Part shown: positions 56,046 through 63,175 of the stretch, piece after piece
Layout: each line of letters opens with the position of its first letter
Numbering within the stretch: position 1 is the stretch's first letter
Assembly: GCA_002483145.1 (NCBI GenBank)
Contig: DLHJ01000013.1
Span: 124,001-188,000, forward strand
Source of the DNA: Cellvibrio sp. UBA7671
Lineage (GTDB): Bacteria > Pseudomonadota > Gammaproteobacteria > Pseudomonadales > Cellvibrionaceae
Length of the DNA: 64,000 nucleotides
Direction of reading: 5' to 3'
Notes under the pieces: generated by a model
What the model was told of the DNA's origin: nothing
The model's input: only the letters and a program-made list of their open reading frames with translations
Database searches by the model: none
Program-made: the position numbers and the translations under genes

Positions 56046-56816
56046 CTAGTCATCAATCTCCGCAAGTTCCGACGCCTGTTCGCAAATCGCAACAAAGTGA
56101 CCCGGGTCCAAACTCGCACCGCCCACTAACAAACCATCGATATCTGCTTGCTGTAATAAATCGCGCGCATTGCTTTTAGTTACGCTGCCGCCGTACAAAA
56201 TGCGCACGCGATTGGCAGTAGCTTCATCAAAAATGCGCGTGAGTTCTGCGCGGATAAACTGATGCACTTCTTGTGCAATTGCGGGTGTTGCTGCAAGGCC
56301 GGTGCCAATCGCCCAGACAGGTTCGTAGGCGATGCACAGGTCTTTGCCGTGCAGGTCAATACCGGTGAGGCCGCCGCGCAATTGTTCACGCAATACTTGC
56401 TCGGTGATATTGGTTTCGCGCTGCTGTTGGTTTTCACCGACACAGAGCACTGGCAATAATTCGTGGTTCAAGGCAGTGCGCACTTTGATTTGGCAGCCCT
56501 CGTTATTTTCCGCAAACATCGCGCGGCGTTCGGAGTGGCCTATTAAACACAGTGAGCAGCCCGCTTGCTTGAGCATTTGTGCCGAGGTCTCGCCGGTGTA
56601 GGCGCCTGATTCGTAGCGGCTCACATTTTGGCTGCCGATTTGCAATTCGGAATACTGCAAAAAAGTCAGCATATCGCGCATATACAAATAGGGTGGGCAG
56701 ATGGCGATTTGCGCCGCAAAGTGTTTGCCGATAAACGAGGCCACCGAAGTGCAAATCAAATCCAGACCGCCGTTGAGTTTCCAGTTGGCGATCACTATGG
56801 GTTTACGTTGTTTCAT
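56046..56816 (-). CDS. tpiA: Triosephosphate isomerase
   Basis: Interconverts dihydroxyacetone phosphate and glyceraldehyde-3-phosphate. The 256 residues contain the family motifs: IVIANWKLNGG with the catalytic Lys, GSQNVSRYESGAYTGE, LIGHSERRAM with the catalytic His, AYEPVWAIGTG with the catalytic Glu and the start of the flexible loop (tglaatpa), and LYGGSVTKSN with GLLVGGASLDP. The loop differs a little from that of the usual housekeeping enzyme, so this might be a second, cluster-specific isomerase. It heads the tpiA-fba-fbp series and has two LacI-type operator candidates in its promoter region. Confidence 0.95.
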   Translation of the reverse strand: MKQRKPIVIANWKLNGGLDLICTSVASFIGKHFAAQIAICPPYLYMRDMLTFLQYSELQIGSQNVSRYESGAYTGETSAQMLKQAGCSLCLIGHSERRAMFAENNEGCQIKVRTALNHELLPVLCVGENQQQRETNITEQVLREQLRGGLTGIDLHGKDLCIAYEPVWAIGTGLAATPAIAQEVHQFIRAELTRIFDEATANRVRILYGGSVTKSNARDLLQQADIDGLLVGGASLDPGHFVAICEQASELAEIDD

Positions 56817-56982
56817 GAAATCTACTCAAAAGAAGACGTGCACAAGAGTGCGGCGATAAAAATGGGTCGTCGGCGATTGGCGAGCTGATAAGTGAAAATG
56901 CTACACAGCGGAATGAAATCGAGCAATAGTCGATTGAAATTATATTGCTTTAAATTGGGTTTTTTTAGAAATTAAATCCTAA

Positions 56983-57046
56983 ATTATCGTGAAAAACATG
57001 TGTAAACGTTTCATTTTTGTACATTCACAAAATGTAATCGTTTACA
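56983..57046 (-). promoter_or_regulatory. tpiA promoter region with two LacI-type operator candidates
   Basis: TGTAAACGTTTCA (57001-57013) and TGTAATCGTTTACA (57033-57046) match the palindrome TGTAAACGTTTACA and have centres 32 bp apart, exactly as in the pair upstream of the GH28 gene. A -10-like GATAAT lies on the minus strand at 56983-56988. The second site is the centre of a larger palindrome (57022-57057). Confidence 0.65.
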
Positions 57047-57057
57047 TTTTGTGAATG
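57022..57057. repeat. 36-bp palindrome after the diguanylate cyclase gene
   Basis: CATTCACAAAATGTAA and TTACATTTTGTGAATG are perfect 16-base arms around TCGT, ending one base before the stop codon of the diguanylate cyclase gene. It embeds the second operator-like site. It could be a terminator stem for the cyclase gene (though AT-rich and lacking a T tract) or an extended binding site. Confidence 0.75.
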
Positions 57058-57058
57058 T

Positions 57059-58669
57059 TTAGTTGTTGGCCGTAAGGGGTAGGTCGTTGTCGCTGGGGTC
57101 ATAAAATGCGTAGTTGTTTTTGCCCTGCCGTTTGACGATGTACATAGCCTGGTCAGCATGTTTGCGCACGCTCAGTGCGTTGTCGCCATGCTCGGGGTAG
57201 AGCGCTATGCCGATGCTCATGCCGATTTTTTCCAGCACTCCGGGTTGTATTTCGATGGGGGCTTGTTGTGCATCGAGAATTTTTTGCGCGATGCGTTTGA
57301 TGGTGTCGATTTTGCCAGCGTGGTTGAGGATCAATAAAAACTCATCGCCACCCAGACGTGCGACCACATCGGAGTCGCGCACCAATTTGCGCAGGCGCGC
57401 AGCGATAGTGACCAGCACTTTATCGCCCGCATCGTGGCCGTAGGTATCGTTGATGGTTTTAAATCGGTCGAGGTCGATCAACATCACCGCAAATTCTTTG
57501 CCGCCCACCGGGGCTTGCTGGATAAGTTCTTCCAGTGCACTTTCAGCTGCCTGCCGGTTGCTCAAACCGGTGAGGCTGTCTTTTTCGGCCAGCTCGCGAA
57601 TGCGTTCTTCGGAATATTTGCGCTGGGTAACGTCGTACATCACCCCTTCTACAGTAGCGCCCTGTTGGGTATTGCCCGCGGGCGAAAAAATGCAGTGGAC
57701 CCAGCGCACCTGATTATCTTGTTCGGTGCGGATGCGCAAATCGGCGGAGTGTGGACGCTTGCTGATCAAGGATAATTTAATCAGCGATGAAGCTTGTTCG
57801 TGGTCGAGAAAAACGCGCGCGATAATATTGTCATCACCTGTTGCAGACTGCGGTATTTCGGTTAAGCCGGTGAGATGAAAAAATGCCGGATTGGCGGTGA
57901 CTAAAGTACCTCGCTCGCGCACTAAAAAAATACCTGCGCTGCTGTCTTCAAAAATGCCGCGAAAGCGCGTCTCCAATAATTCTACGCGATGGCGCAATTG
58001 CCGCTCTTCCTCAAGCATGGTTTCAACGGTGTGCAGGAGGGCATTGATATCGCCTGCGAGCAAGCCGATTTCATCCCCGCGGTGTACACCAGCCACATCA
58101 AGCCGGTTGCCATCGCCGGGCGTGATGCGATGCAAACGGCCGGAGAGATACGACAGCGGGCGCGTCATCATCCAATACACCAGAATTAATACCAGCAATG
58201 CAACTACAGCGGCTTGCGCCGCTAAACCTATCGCAGTAGCCATGGCGGAATCGCGTGCGCGCAGTGCAATGAGCGGAAAATTGGGCACCACGGCGAGCTC
58301 GCCCACCTTTTCTTTTTCATCGAAGGGCGCGTTTAGGCTAATCGAAATCAATTGCTGTTTTGCATCGGCATTGGTTCGACCGTGCTGGCCAATAATTTCC
58401 TTGTTGGCAACAATTTTTGCGCCTACCACTATATCGTTTTGCGTTAACCCGGTGACCACTTGCTGCGCGAGTTCACGGTTGCCAACGTAAGCTGCAATAG
58501 CTGCAGTTGCCTGTACGGTTTCCAATAATTGTTGTACCGAGCGCTCGCTGTCGGCAAAGGATTTTTCATAACTGCGCTGGTAAAAAAATTGTGATGACAA
58601 GAGCACAACAAAGAGCGCTGCGGCAGCGACACTAAGCGAGACTTTAATGTGCAGGCTTTGGATATTCAT
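57059..58669 (-). CDS. Membrane diguanylate cyclase with CHASE8-like sensor, HAMP, PAS and GGDEF
   Basis: Makes cyclic di-GMP. The 536 residues contain an N-terminal helix, a CHASE8-like periplasmic domain (about 35-150, SFADSERSVQQLLETVQATAAIA), a second helix (about 153-175), a HAMP region (GDEIGLLAGDINALLHTVE), a PAS domain (about 240-370, GIFEDSSAGIFLVRERGTLV), and GGDEF (about 375-525). The active site is intact, RLGGDEFLLIL, and an inhibitory I-site RDSD lies five residues before GGDEF, so product feedback is expected. The ATG overlaps the stop of the upstream gene (ATGA), pointing to translational coupling with the periplasmic-binding-protein-like partner. Confidence 0.93.
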   Translation of the reverse strand: MNIQSLHIKVSLSVAAAALFVVLLSSQFFYQRSYEKSFADSERSVQQLLETVQATAAIAAYVGNRELAQQVVTGLTQNDIVVGAKIVANKEIIGQHGRTNADAKQQLISISLNAPFDEKEKVGELAVVPNFPLIALRARDSAMATAIGLAAQAAVVALLVLILVYWMMTRPLSYLSGRLHRITPGDGNRLDVAGVHRGDEIGLLAGDINALLHTVETMLEEERQLRHRVELLETRFRGIFEDSSAGIFLVRERGTLVTANPAFFHLTGLTEIPQSATGDDNIIARVFLDHEQASSLIKLSLISKRPHSADLRIRTEQDNQVRWVHCIFSPAGNTQQGATVEGVMYDVTQRKYSEERIRELAEKDSLTGLSNRQAAESALEELIQQAPVGGKEFAVMLIDLDRFKTINDTYGHDAGDKVLVTIAARLRKLVRDSDVVARLGGDEFLLILNHAGKIDTIKRIAQKILDAQQAPIEIQPGVLEKIGMSIGIALYPEHGDNALSVRKHADQAMYIVKRQGKNNYAFYDPSDNDLPLTANN

Positions 58670-59091
58670 TCGTGCGAGGGTAACTCCGTTACAATTTTTA
58701 CATTCTTGGGTAGCGCCTGGCGTGTGACATACGCAATCGCTTCGGTATTGCGGGCCACTTCAGCAATCAAGGTTTGTTCATCGACCAGTTGTTTGGGGGG
58801 CGACATACGCCCGGCAAAAATCAGTGTGGCCCAATAGGCATCTACCTGGGCTTCATTTTTGCCGGTGAGGATTTTGTAAAAGTGGGCGCGCAAGGGTGTA
58901 CCGGTTTTTAAATCCAGGGTTTCGGCTGACTGCCCGTTGGGAAACGCGGAGGCTCGACCCATAAACAAATCCATTACCTGTTTTTTTTCCAGTGCACTGA
59001 CGGAATTCTGCGCGTTGACGATCACCAGTATCTCAGCCTGGAGTTGGCCGCTGAAGATCAGCGCTGCGATCAACATAATCACTTTCGCCAT
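58666..59091 (-). CDS. Small periplasmic solute-binding-protein-like protein
   Basis: A 141-residue protein with a signal peptide (MAKVIMLIAALIFSGQLQA). The mature part is one lobe of a phosphate/PstS-like binding protein: VNAQNSVSALEKKQVMDLFMGRASAFPNG, ATLIFAGRMSPPKQLV and AIAYVTRQALP are typical of this family, often found beside sensor genes. I chose the ATG at 59091 because it overlaps the stop codon of the porin gene (TAATG) and fits the signal peptide; an in-frame start at 59109 is less likely. It is flanked by a porin gene and a diguanylate cyclase gene, both translationally coupled, suggesting that it feeds a periplasmic signal to the CHASE8 domain. Confidence 0.78.
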   Translation of the reverse strand: MAKVIMLIAALIFSGQLQAEILVIVNAQNSVSALEKKQVMDLFMGRASAFPNGQSAETLDLKTGTPLRAHFYKILTGKNEAQVDAYWATLIFAGRMSPPKQLVDEQTLIAEVARNTEAIAYVTRQALPKNVKIVTELPSHE

Positions 59092-60356
59092 TAGAAGAGC
59101 ACATCCCATGCAAGGCTAAGGACAACAGGTTTTTGGTCTGCAAGGATCGGCTGGGTATTGTCAGTGCGCAACCAGAGGTTGGTGCCGGTTTTATCTACGT
59201 CAAATTGTTCCAGTTGGATTTTCAAGGCCATTTTTGCAGTGAAATCCCAGCGTGCGCCTACACCATAACTGCGCTGCTTGATACGCACACCATTCAGGGT
59301 GCGCTCGGTGGCAACAACCAGGTAATCCAATTGGGATTGAAAGGGCTCAGGCAGCACAATGGAGGGATAAGGTACGTAAACCGATGGGTTTTTGGGTTCC
59401 GCATAACCGGCCAAACCGTAAATGCTCAGGCTACCAAAGCGCTTGCCCAGACTGGCATAGGCGTGTTTGCCGCTGGCAACCAGTGCCAGCTCCGACCCCA
59501 ATTGCAAAAACTCACCTTGAAACCACCAGTCGTTGTTGTCGTAGTTCACACCTATCTGGTTGTAATCAAAACTTTTATCAAGGGTTTCCAGTTCGGACAT
59601 AAAAAGCGTGGCGGGCGGCCATATCGAAGCCACTTGTGCTAATCCCTCGCGCAGGGGTTTGGCGTGGTCACTTTTGACTTTCACTTTGGCGTAGGTGTAG
59701 CGCAGCTTCCAGTAATTCCATTCCATGCTAGTGCTGGCACCATAGAGATCGAACTCCACGTGAATGCCTTGGTCGTTATTGAAACCGGTGGGATATTCCT
59801 CATCCGAGTTGCCGTAAAACGCTTTGATATTGAGTGCGGCATCGCCCAGTTCGATGCGCTTGGTAACGTCTGCACCGTCAAAATGATAGAGGGAGGCAAG
59901 GCCGTAAAGGTCATGGGGCGGGCGTACCCAAGGGATGGCATAACCGACTTGCCGATACTCAGAGAGCATAAACACATCGGCGCCCAAGCGCCCCAGGCGC
60001 AGATCCAGGCCATCGGTGGGGCGATAGCGGACAAATGCCCACTCGATGGAATTGGCGAGGCTGTTATTAAAGCGGTCTTTCGCCACCAGCTGCACCATGG
60101 TACCCCATTCGGGTGACCAATCTCCCTGCCATTGCAGGCCTAGCAGGGAGTCGCTTTTCCAGCTGCCGCTATGCTTGTAGGCGCCGTCATCTTTGGTGAT
60201 GTCGCGTCTGAACACAAGCTTGGGGTTATCGCTCATCGCGATACCCAGGGTGGCAAAGCCAGAGAGGCGATGCTCTGCATCAGCGCTTGCGAGTGGTGCA
60301 ACACACACTAGCAAGAGCGCTAGTAGTGGCGGGAAAATGCGATTTTCAAACATCAT
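59091..60356 (-). CDS. Outer-membrane porin-like beta-barrel protein
   Basis: A 421-residue protein with a signal peptide (to about residue 25, APLASA) and a long run of amphipathic strands: HRLSGFATLGIAMSDN, DSLLGLQWQGDWSPEWG, DLRLGRLGADVFMLSE, SYGVGARWDFTAKMALKIQL and the C-terminal SLAWDVLF, ending in phenylalanine as outer-membrane proteins do. The FATLG opening and QW repeats resemble the porin-like family found with periplasmic-binding and GGDEF genes in other gammaproteobacteria. The substrate is unknown. It is the first gene of a three-gene unit with the downstream solute-binding-like and cyclase genes. Confidence 0.82.
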   Translation of the reverse strand: MMFENRIFPPLLALLLVCVAPLASADAEHRLSGFATLGIAMSDNPKLVFRRDITKDDGAYKHSGSWKSDSLLGLQWQGDWSPEWGTMVQLVAKDRFNNSLANSIEWAFVRYRPTDGLDLRLGRLGADVFMLSEYRQVGYAIPWVRPPHDLYGLASLYHFDGADVTKRIELGDAALNIKAFYGNSDEEYPTGFNNDQGIHVEFDLYGASTSMEWNYWKLRYTYAKVKVKSDHAKPLREGLAQVASIWPPATLFMSELETLDKSFDYNQIGVNYDNNDWWFQGEFLQLGSELALVASGKHAYASLGKRFGSLSIYGLAGYAEPKNPSVYVPYPSIVLPEPFQSQLDYLVVATERTLNGVRIKQRSYGVGARWDFTAKMALKIQLEQFDVDKTGTNLWLRTDNTQPILADQKPVVLSLAWDVLF

Positions 60357-60448
60357 GGGAAAGGCAACCTGAAAATCCGCTAGTGGCTGGACATCAACAT
60401 TGATGGAGACATGGACTGAGTATAGCCAGCGAGCCGTGCTTTGCAGGT

Positions 60449-61345
60449 TTACATTTGGGCGATATATTTGGACAGTGTTTCGAATTTTTCCGCATCGTTA
60501 TCGACAAAGCGGATAACGATTTTAACTACGCTGGTATCGGGACGGTTCTCGCCCGCCTGGATGCTGTGGACATAGCCGTTGACGCGCGCGAGGTTGCTGC
60601 CGTCACCAGTTTCAATATCGACGACGGCCTGCTCAAACACCGTGGGCAGATCATCTGTCCGCTGCATTAAACAGCTCATCAGTTGCAATGACATCTCGCG
60701 AATAACACAAGCAAAAGTGCGGTTGTTAGAAAAGCGCAATTGCGCCTTGCCTTTGGCGGCCTTGGGAGTTTCTACTGCTTTAATGACGGGGGCTGAGGGC
60801 GCCGCCGGTTTTGCGCCCAATGCGCCAGCGCTGTTATTGGCGAAGGGATTGATGGGTTTGGGGGCAACCGCTTTAGGTGTGCCACCTCCACTGCCGGTCA
60901 ATACATCCACCGAGGCAAAGGCAATCCCTTGGGTGCTGGCGGTACGCACCGCTTGCGTGGGTGATTTACCGGCAAGTTTCAATTGCTTGAAGACTTTTTT
61001 CAGCAGCTCTTCAGCCGAAAACGGTTTGGTTAAATAATCGGATACGCCCAGTTCGATCGCCTTAACGATATGGTTGCGGTCGCCGCGGCTGGAAATCATC
61101 ACGAAGGGAATAGTGCCGTCGTGGGGCATGGCGCGTACGGCGGTGAGCAATTCGGCGCCGGTCATATTGGGCATTTCCCAATCGGAGAGAATCAGGTCGA
61201 CCGCTTGGCCTTTGAGTTGCGCCAATGCCCGTGCGCCATCGGGAGCATCAAATACTTCCACGCCGGGAATTTTATCGCGCAGTTGTTTTTTGATCATATC
61301 GCGGATAAAGGTGGCATCGTCCACCACCAGAATACGAATGCCCAT
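60449..61345 (-). CDS. CheY-like response regulator with a PilZ-like C-terminal domain
   Basis: A 298-residue protein. Residues 1-125 are a receiver: acidic pocket VVDDATFIRDMI, phospho-acceptor aspartate in LILSDWEMPNMTG, MISSRG and the lysine of YLTKPFSAEELLKKV. A long Ala/Pro/Lys-rich linker (about 130-200) follows. The end (KAQLRFSNNRTFACVIREMSLQ through VVKIVIRFVD) has a beta-rich pattern somewhat like a degenerate PilZ domain, without the RxxxR motif needed for c-di-GMP. Such receivers often act in chemotaxis or twitching. Its partner kinase is not in the window. It lies upstream of the porin operon on the same strand, 92 bases away. Confidence 0.78.
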   Translation of the reverse strand: MGIRILVVDDATFIRDMIKKQLRDKIPGVEVFDAPDGARALAQLKGQAVDLILSDWEMPNMTGAELLTAVRAMPHDGTIPFVMISSRGDRNHIVKAIELGVSDYLTKPFSAEELLKKVFKQLKLAGKSPTQAVRTASTQGIAFASVDVLTGSGGGTPKAVAPKPINPFANNSAGALGAKPAAPSAPVIKAVETPKAAKGKAQLRFSNNRTFACVIREMSLQLMSCLMQRTDDLPTVFEQAVVDIETGDGSNLARVNGYVHSIQAGENRPDTSVVKIVIRFVDNDAEKFETLSKYIAQM

Positions 61346-61429
61346 AGGTCATCCCTCTAACGATTATCCTTTTAGCCTAGCCCAGCTTTGATAATTTGCG
61401 CGCAATCCCGGGCAGGTAGAAATACCTAA

Positions 61430-61813
61430 TCACGCGCGTGCATGCAGGTGGCGGATGGGTGTATCGAGGCAGGTTTCGTCGTCGCGGAAGTCGCCAATTT
61501 GCGCCGCCTCCACCGCGATACGCAGCCAGTGTTTCAATTCGGCTGGTTGGTCGAGCACTTCATTGGGCAGTTGGAAGAAGGAGGATTCCACATTAACTGC
61601 CGCGCGCGGCTGGAACGCGGCCATGCCTTTTTGCTGGTAAAGCGCGCGCGAGTGTTCGTCGGCGCGGAAATAGAGGTGGTCGTTGATCACAATGGCAAAC
61701 TGCACGCCGCGATAATAAATGCCGACACCATTGAAAATCCGGCGATAGGAAACCTCTGCCACTTGCGACAAGCGGGCAATGATGCGATCCAGATACGCAT
61801 GGCTGAGGTTCAT
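61430..61813 (-). CDS. TfoX N-terminal domain protein
   Basis: A 127-residue protein made of a single TfoX_N-type domain. Recognisable: RRIFNGVGIYYRGVQFAIVINDHLYFRAD, where FNGVGI resembles the GG-G-F/Y core of the family (FGGxGLF in typical members), and YQQKGMAAFQPRAA. In some bacteria TfoX controls competence; here the protein lacks the C-terminal TfoX domain, so a regulatory role is uncertain. It stands between the CheY-like gene and the divergent DUF1456 gene. Confidence 0.82.
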   Translation of the reverse strand: MNLSHAYLDRIIARLSQVAEVSYRRIFNGVGIYYRGVQFAIVINDHLYFRADEHSRALYQQKGMAAFQPRAAVNVESSFFQLPNEVLDQPAELKHWLRIAVEAAQIGDFRDDETCLDTPIRHLHARA

Positions 61814-61978
61814 TGGGTGATTTCCTATCCTGACTATTATTTAAAAAGCCCCAAAACTTTATGGAGCTGCGCATCCGTTTGCAACGACCTGCTAAGATCG
61901 TTTTCTGCGCCAAAATGAGGATAGTTGAATTTTTGACTATATACAGTTTACTGCTGAAAACGGGCGTATTTATGCAAA

Positions 61979-62008
61979 TTGGGTGTGACGAATAAATACT
62001 GCTATAGT
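61979..62008 (+). promoter_or_regulatory. Candidate sigma-70 promoter of the DUF1456 gene
   Basis: TTGGGT (61979-61984), 18-bp spacer, TATAGT (62003-62008), 30 bases before the ATG. Confidence 0.55.
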
Positions 62009-62038
62009 GCCCGGCTTTTTTAGGTTCAGGATTTGCTT

Positions 62039-62530
62039 ATGACCAACAATGATATTCTCCGCCGCCTGCGTTTTATTTTTGATTTTGGCGATGCGCAAAT
62101 GATGGCGCTGTTTGCATCAGGTGGTTTCAATGCATCGCGCGAGCTGGTGAGCGATTGGTTGAAAGCGGATGATAAACCCGACTACAAAGAGTTGCGCGAT
62201 GTGCAGTTGGCTATCTTTTTGAATGGCCTGATCAATAAAAAACGTGGCAAGCGCGAGGGCGAGCAGCCCGAGCCAGAAAAAAGACTCAATAACAATATTA
62301 TCCTGCGCAAATTAAAAATCGCGTTGGATTTTAAAGATGAGCAAATTCTGGAAGTGATGGAACTGGCTGGTTTTCCCCTGAGTAAACACGAGTTGAGTGC
62401 ATTTTTCCGTAAGCCTGGGCACAACAATTATCGTGAGTGCCAGACACAAGTACTGCGTAATTTTTTAAAGGGCTTGCAATTCAAGATGCGTGGCAGCGCC
62501 GTTGATGCAATGGAGCCTGCGTCCGAATAA
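62039..62530 (+). CDS. DUF1456 family protein (YehS-like)
   Basis: A 163-residue protein composed of two repeats of the DUF1456 motif: NNDILRRLRFIFDFGDAQMMALFASGGF and NNIILRKLKIALDFKDEQILEVMELAGF, each followed by a second half ending FLNGLINKKRG or FLKGLQFKMRG. The family, including E. coli YehS, has no known function; its helices suggest binding of protein or nucleic acid. I chose the ATG at 62039 rather than an in-frame TTG two codons upstream. The next gene (PilZ) follows after 164 bases. Confidence 0.9.
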   Translation: MTNNDILRRLRFIFDFGDAQMMALFASGGFNASRELVSDWLKADDKPDYKELRDVQLAIFLNGLINKKRGKREGEQPEPEKRLNNNIILRKLKIALDFKDEQILEVMELAGFPLSKHELSAFFRKPGHNNYRECQTQVLRNFLKGLQFKMRGSAVDAMEPASE

Positions 62531-62694
62531 CATGTCGCTTACATTCTAAAGTCCGTACTAACGAAATAGTTCGTTCTAAATGTATGGCCTCTTCATAACA
62601 ATTGCTTCCGTTCCAGACGAGATTGCTGGATTACACTTTTAAGTACCCCTACTTATCACGTGTTGATCCAGTTCATCTGCTGCGAGTCATTGTT

Positions 62695-63111
62695 ATGCGC
62701 ACTTATATCCGCCACCCCACATCGATTCCCATTCAAGTCTGCGCCGGCGGCGACGAAGATTCGCGCGTTCGGGTGCGCAATTTGAGCGCGGGTGGCTTAT
62801 GTTTCATCACCGATAAGCCGGTAAAAGTTGGCACCCTGGTCGAATTTGATATTCCGGTCACCAAACCGGATTATCACGGACGCGGTGTAATCGTGTGGCG
62901 CCGCGAGCAGTCATCGACGAAATATGAGGTGGGTGTGCGCTTTACCAGCGACGATGAGTTTTTCCGTACGCGCATGGTGGAGCAGGTGTGCCAAATTGAG
63001 GATTATCGCCAGCGCCTGGCGTTAAAGGGTCGGCAGTTGAGTAGCGAGGAGGCGGCACTGGAGTGGATTGAACGCTACTCGGCGAGTTTTGATCATCACG
63101 CGCAGCATTAA
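62695..63111 (+). CDS. PilZ-domain protein, probable cyclic di-GMP receptor
   Basis: A 138-residue cytoplasmic protein with a single PilZ domain. Both c-di-GMP contact motifs are present: RTYIR (R-x-x-x-R) at the N-terminus and NLSAGG (N/D-x-S-x-x-G) some 25 residues later; GVRFTSDDEFFRTRMVEQV follows the barrel. A C-terminal helical stretch of 40 residues ends the protein. The ATG at 62695 puts the R-x-x-x-R motif immediately at the N-terminus, as in short PilZ proteins; an in-frame start at 62602 is possible but unsupported. The window's diguanylate cyclase (57059-58669) could supply its ligand. Confidence 0.88.
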   Translation: MRTYIRHPTSIPIQVCAGGDEDSRVRVRNLSAGGLCFITDKPVKVGTLVEFDIPVTKPDYHGRGVIVWRREQSSTKYEVGVRFTSDDEFFRTRMVEQVCQIEDYRQRLALKGRQLSSEEAALEWIERYSASFDHHAQH

Positions 63112-63134
63112 TAAAAGCAGGTTATCAAAAAAAC

Positions 63135-63164
63135 AAAACCCGGCCATGAGCCGGGTTTTGTTTG
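63135..63164. terminator. Bidirectional terminator between the PilZ and MFS genes
   Basis: AAAACCCGGC-CATGA-GCCGGGTTTT with T-rich flanks on both strands, between convergent genes. Confidence 0.9.
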
Positions 63165-63175
63165 TTGATGGCATC

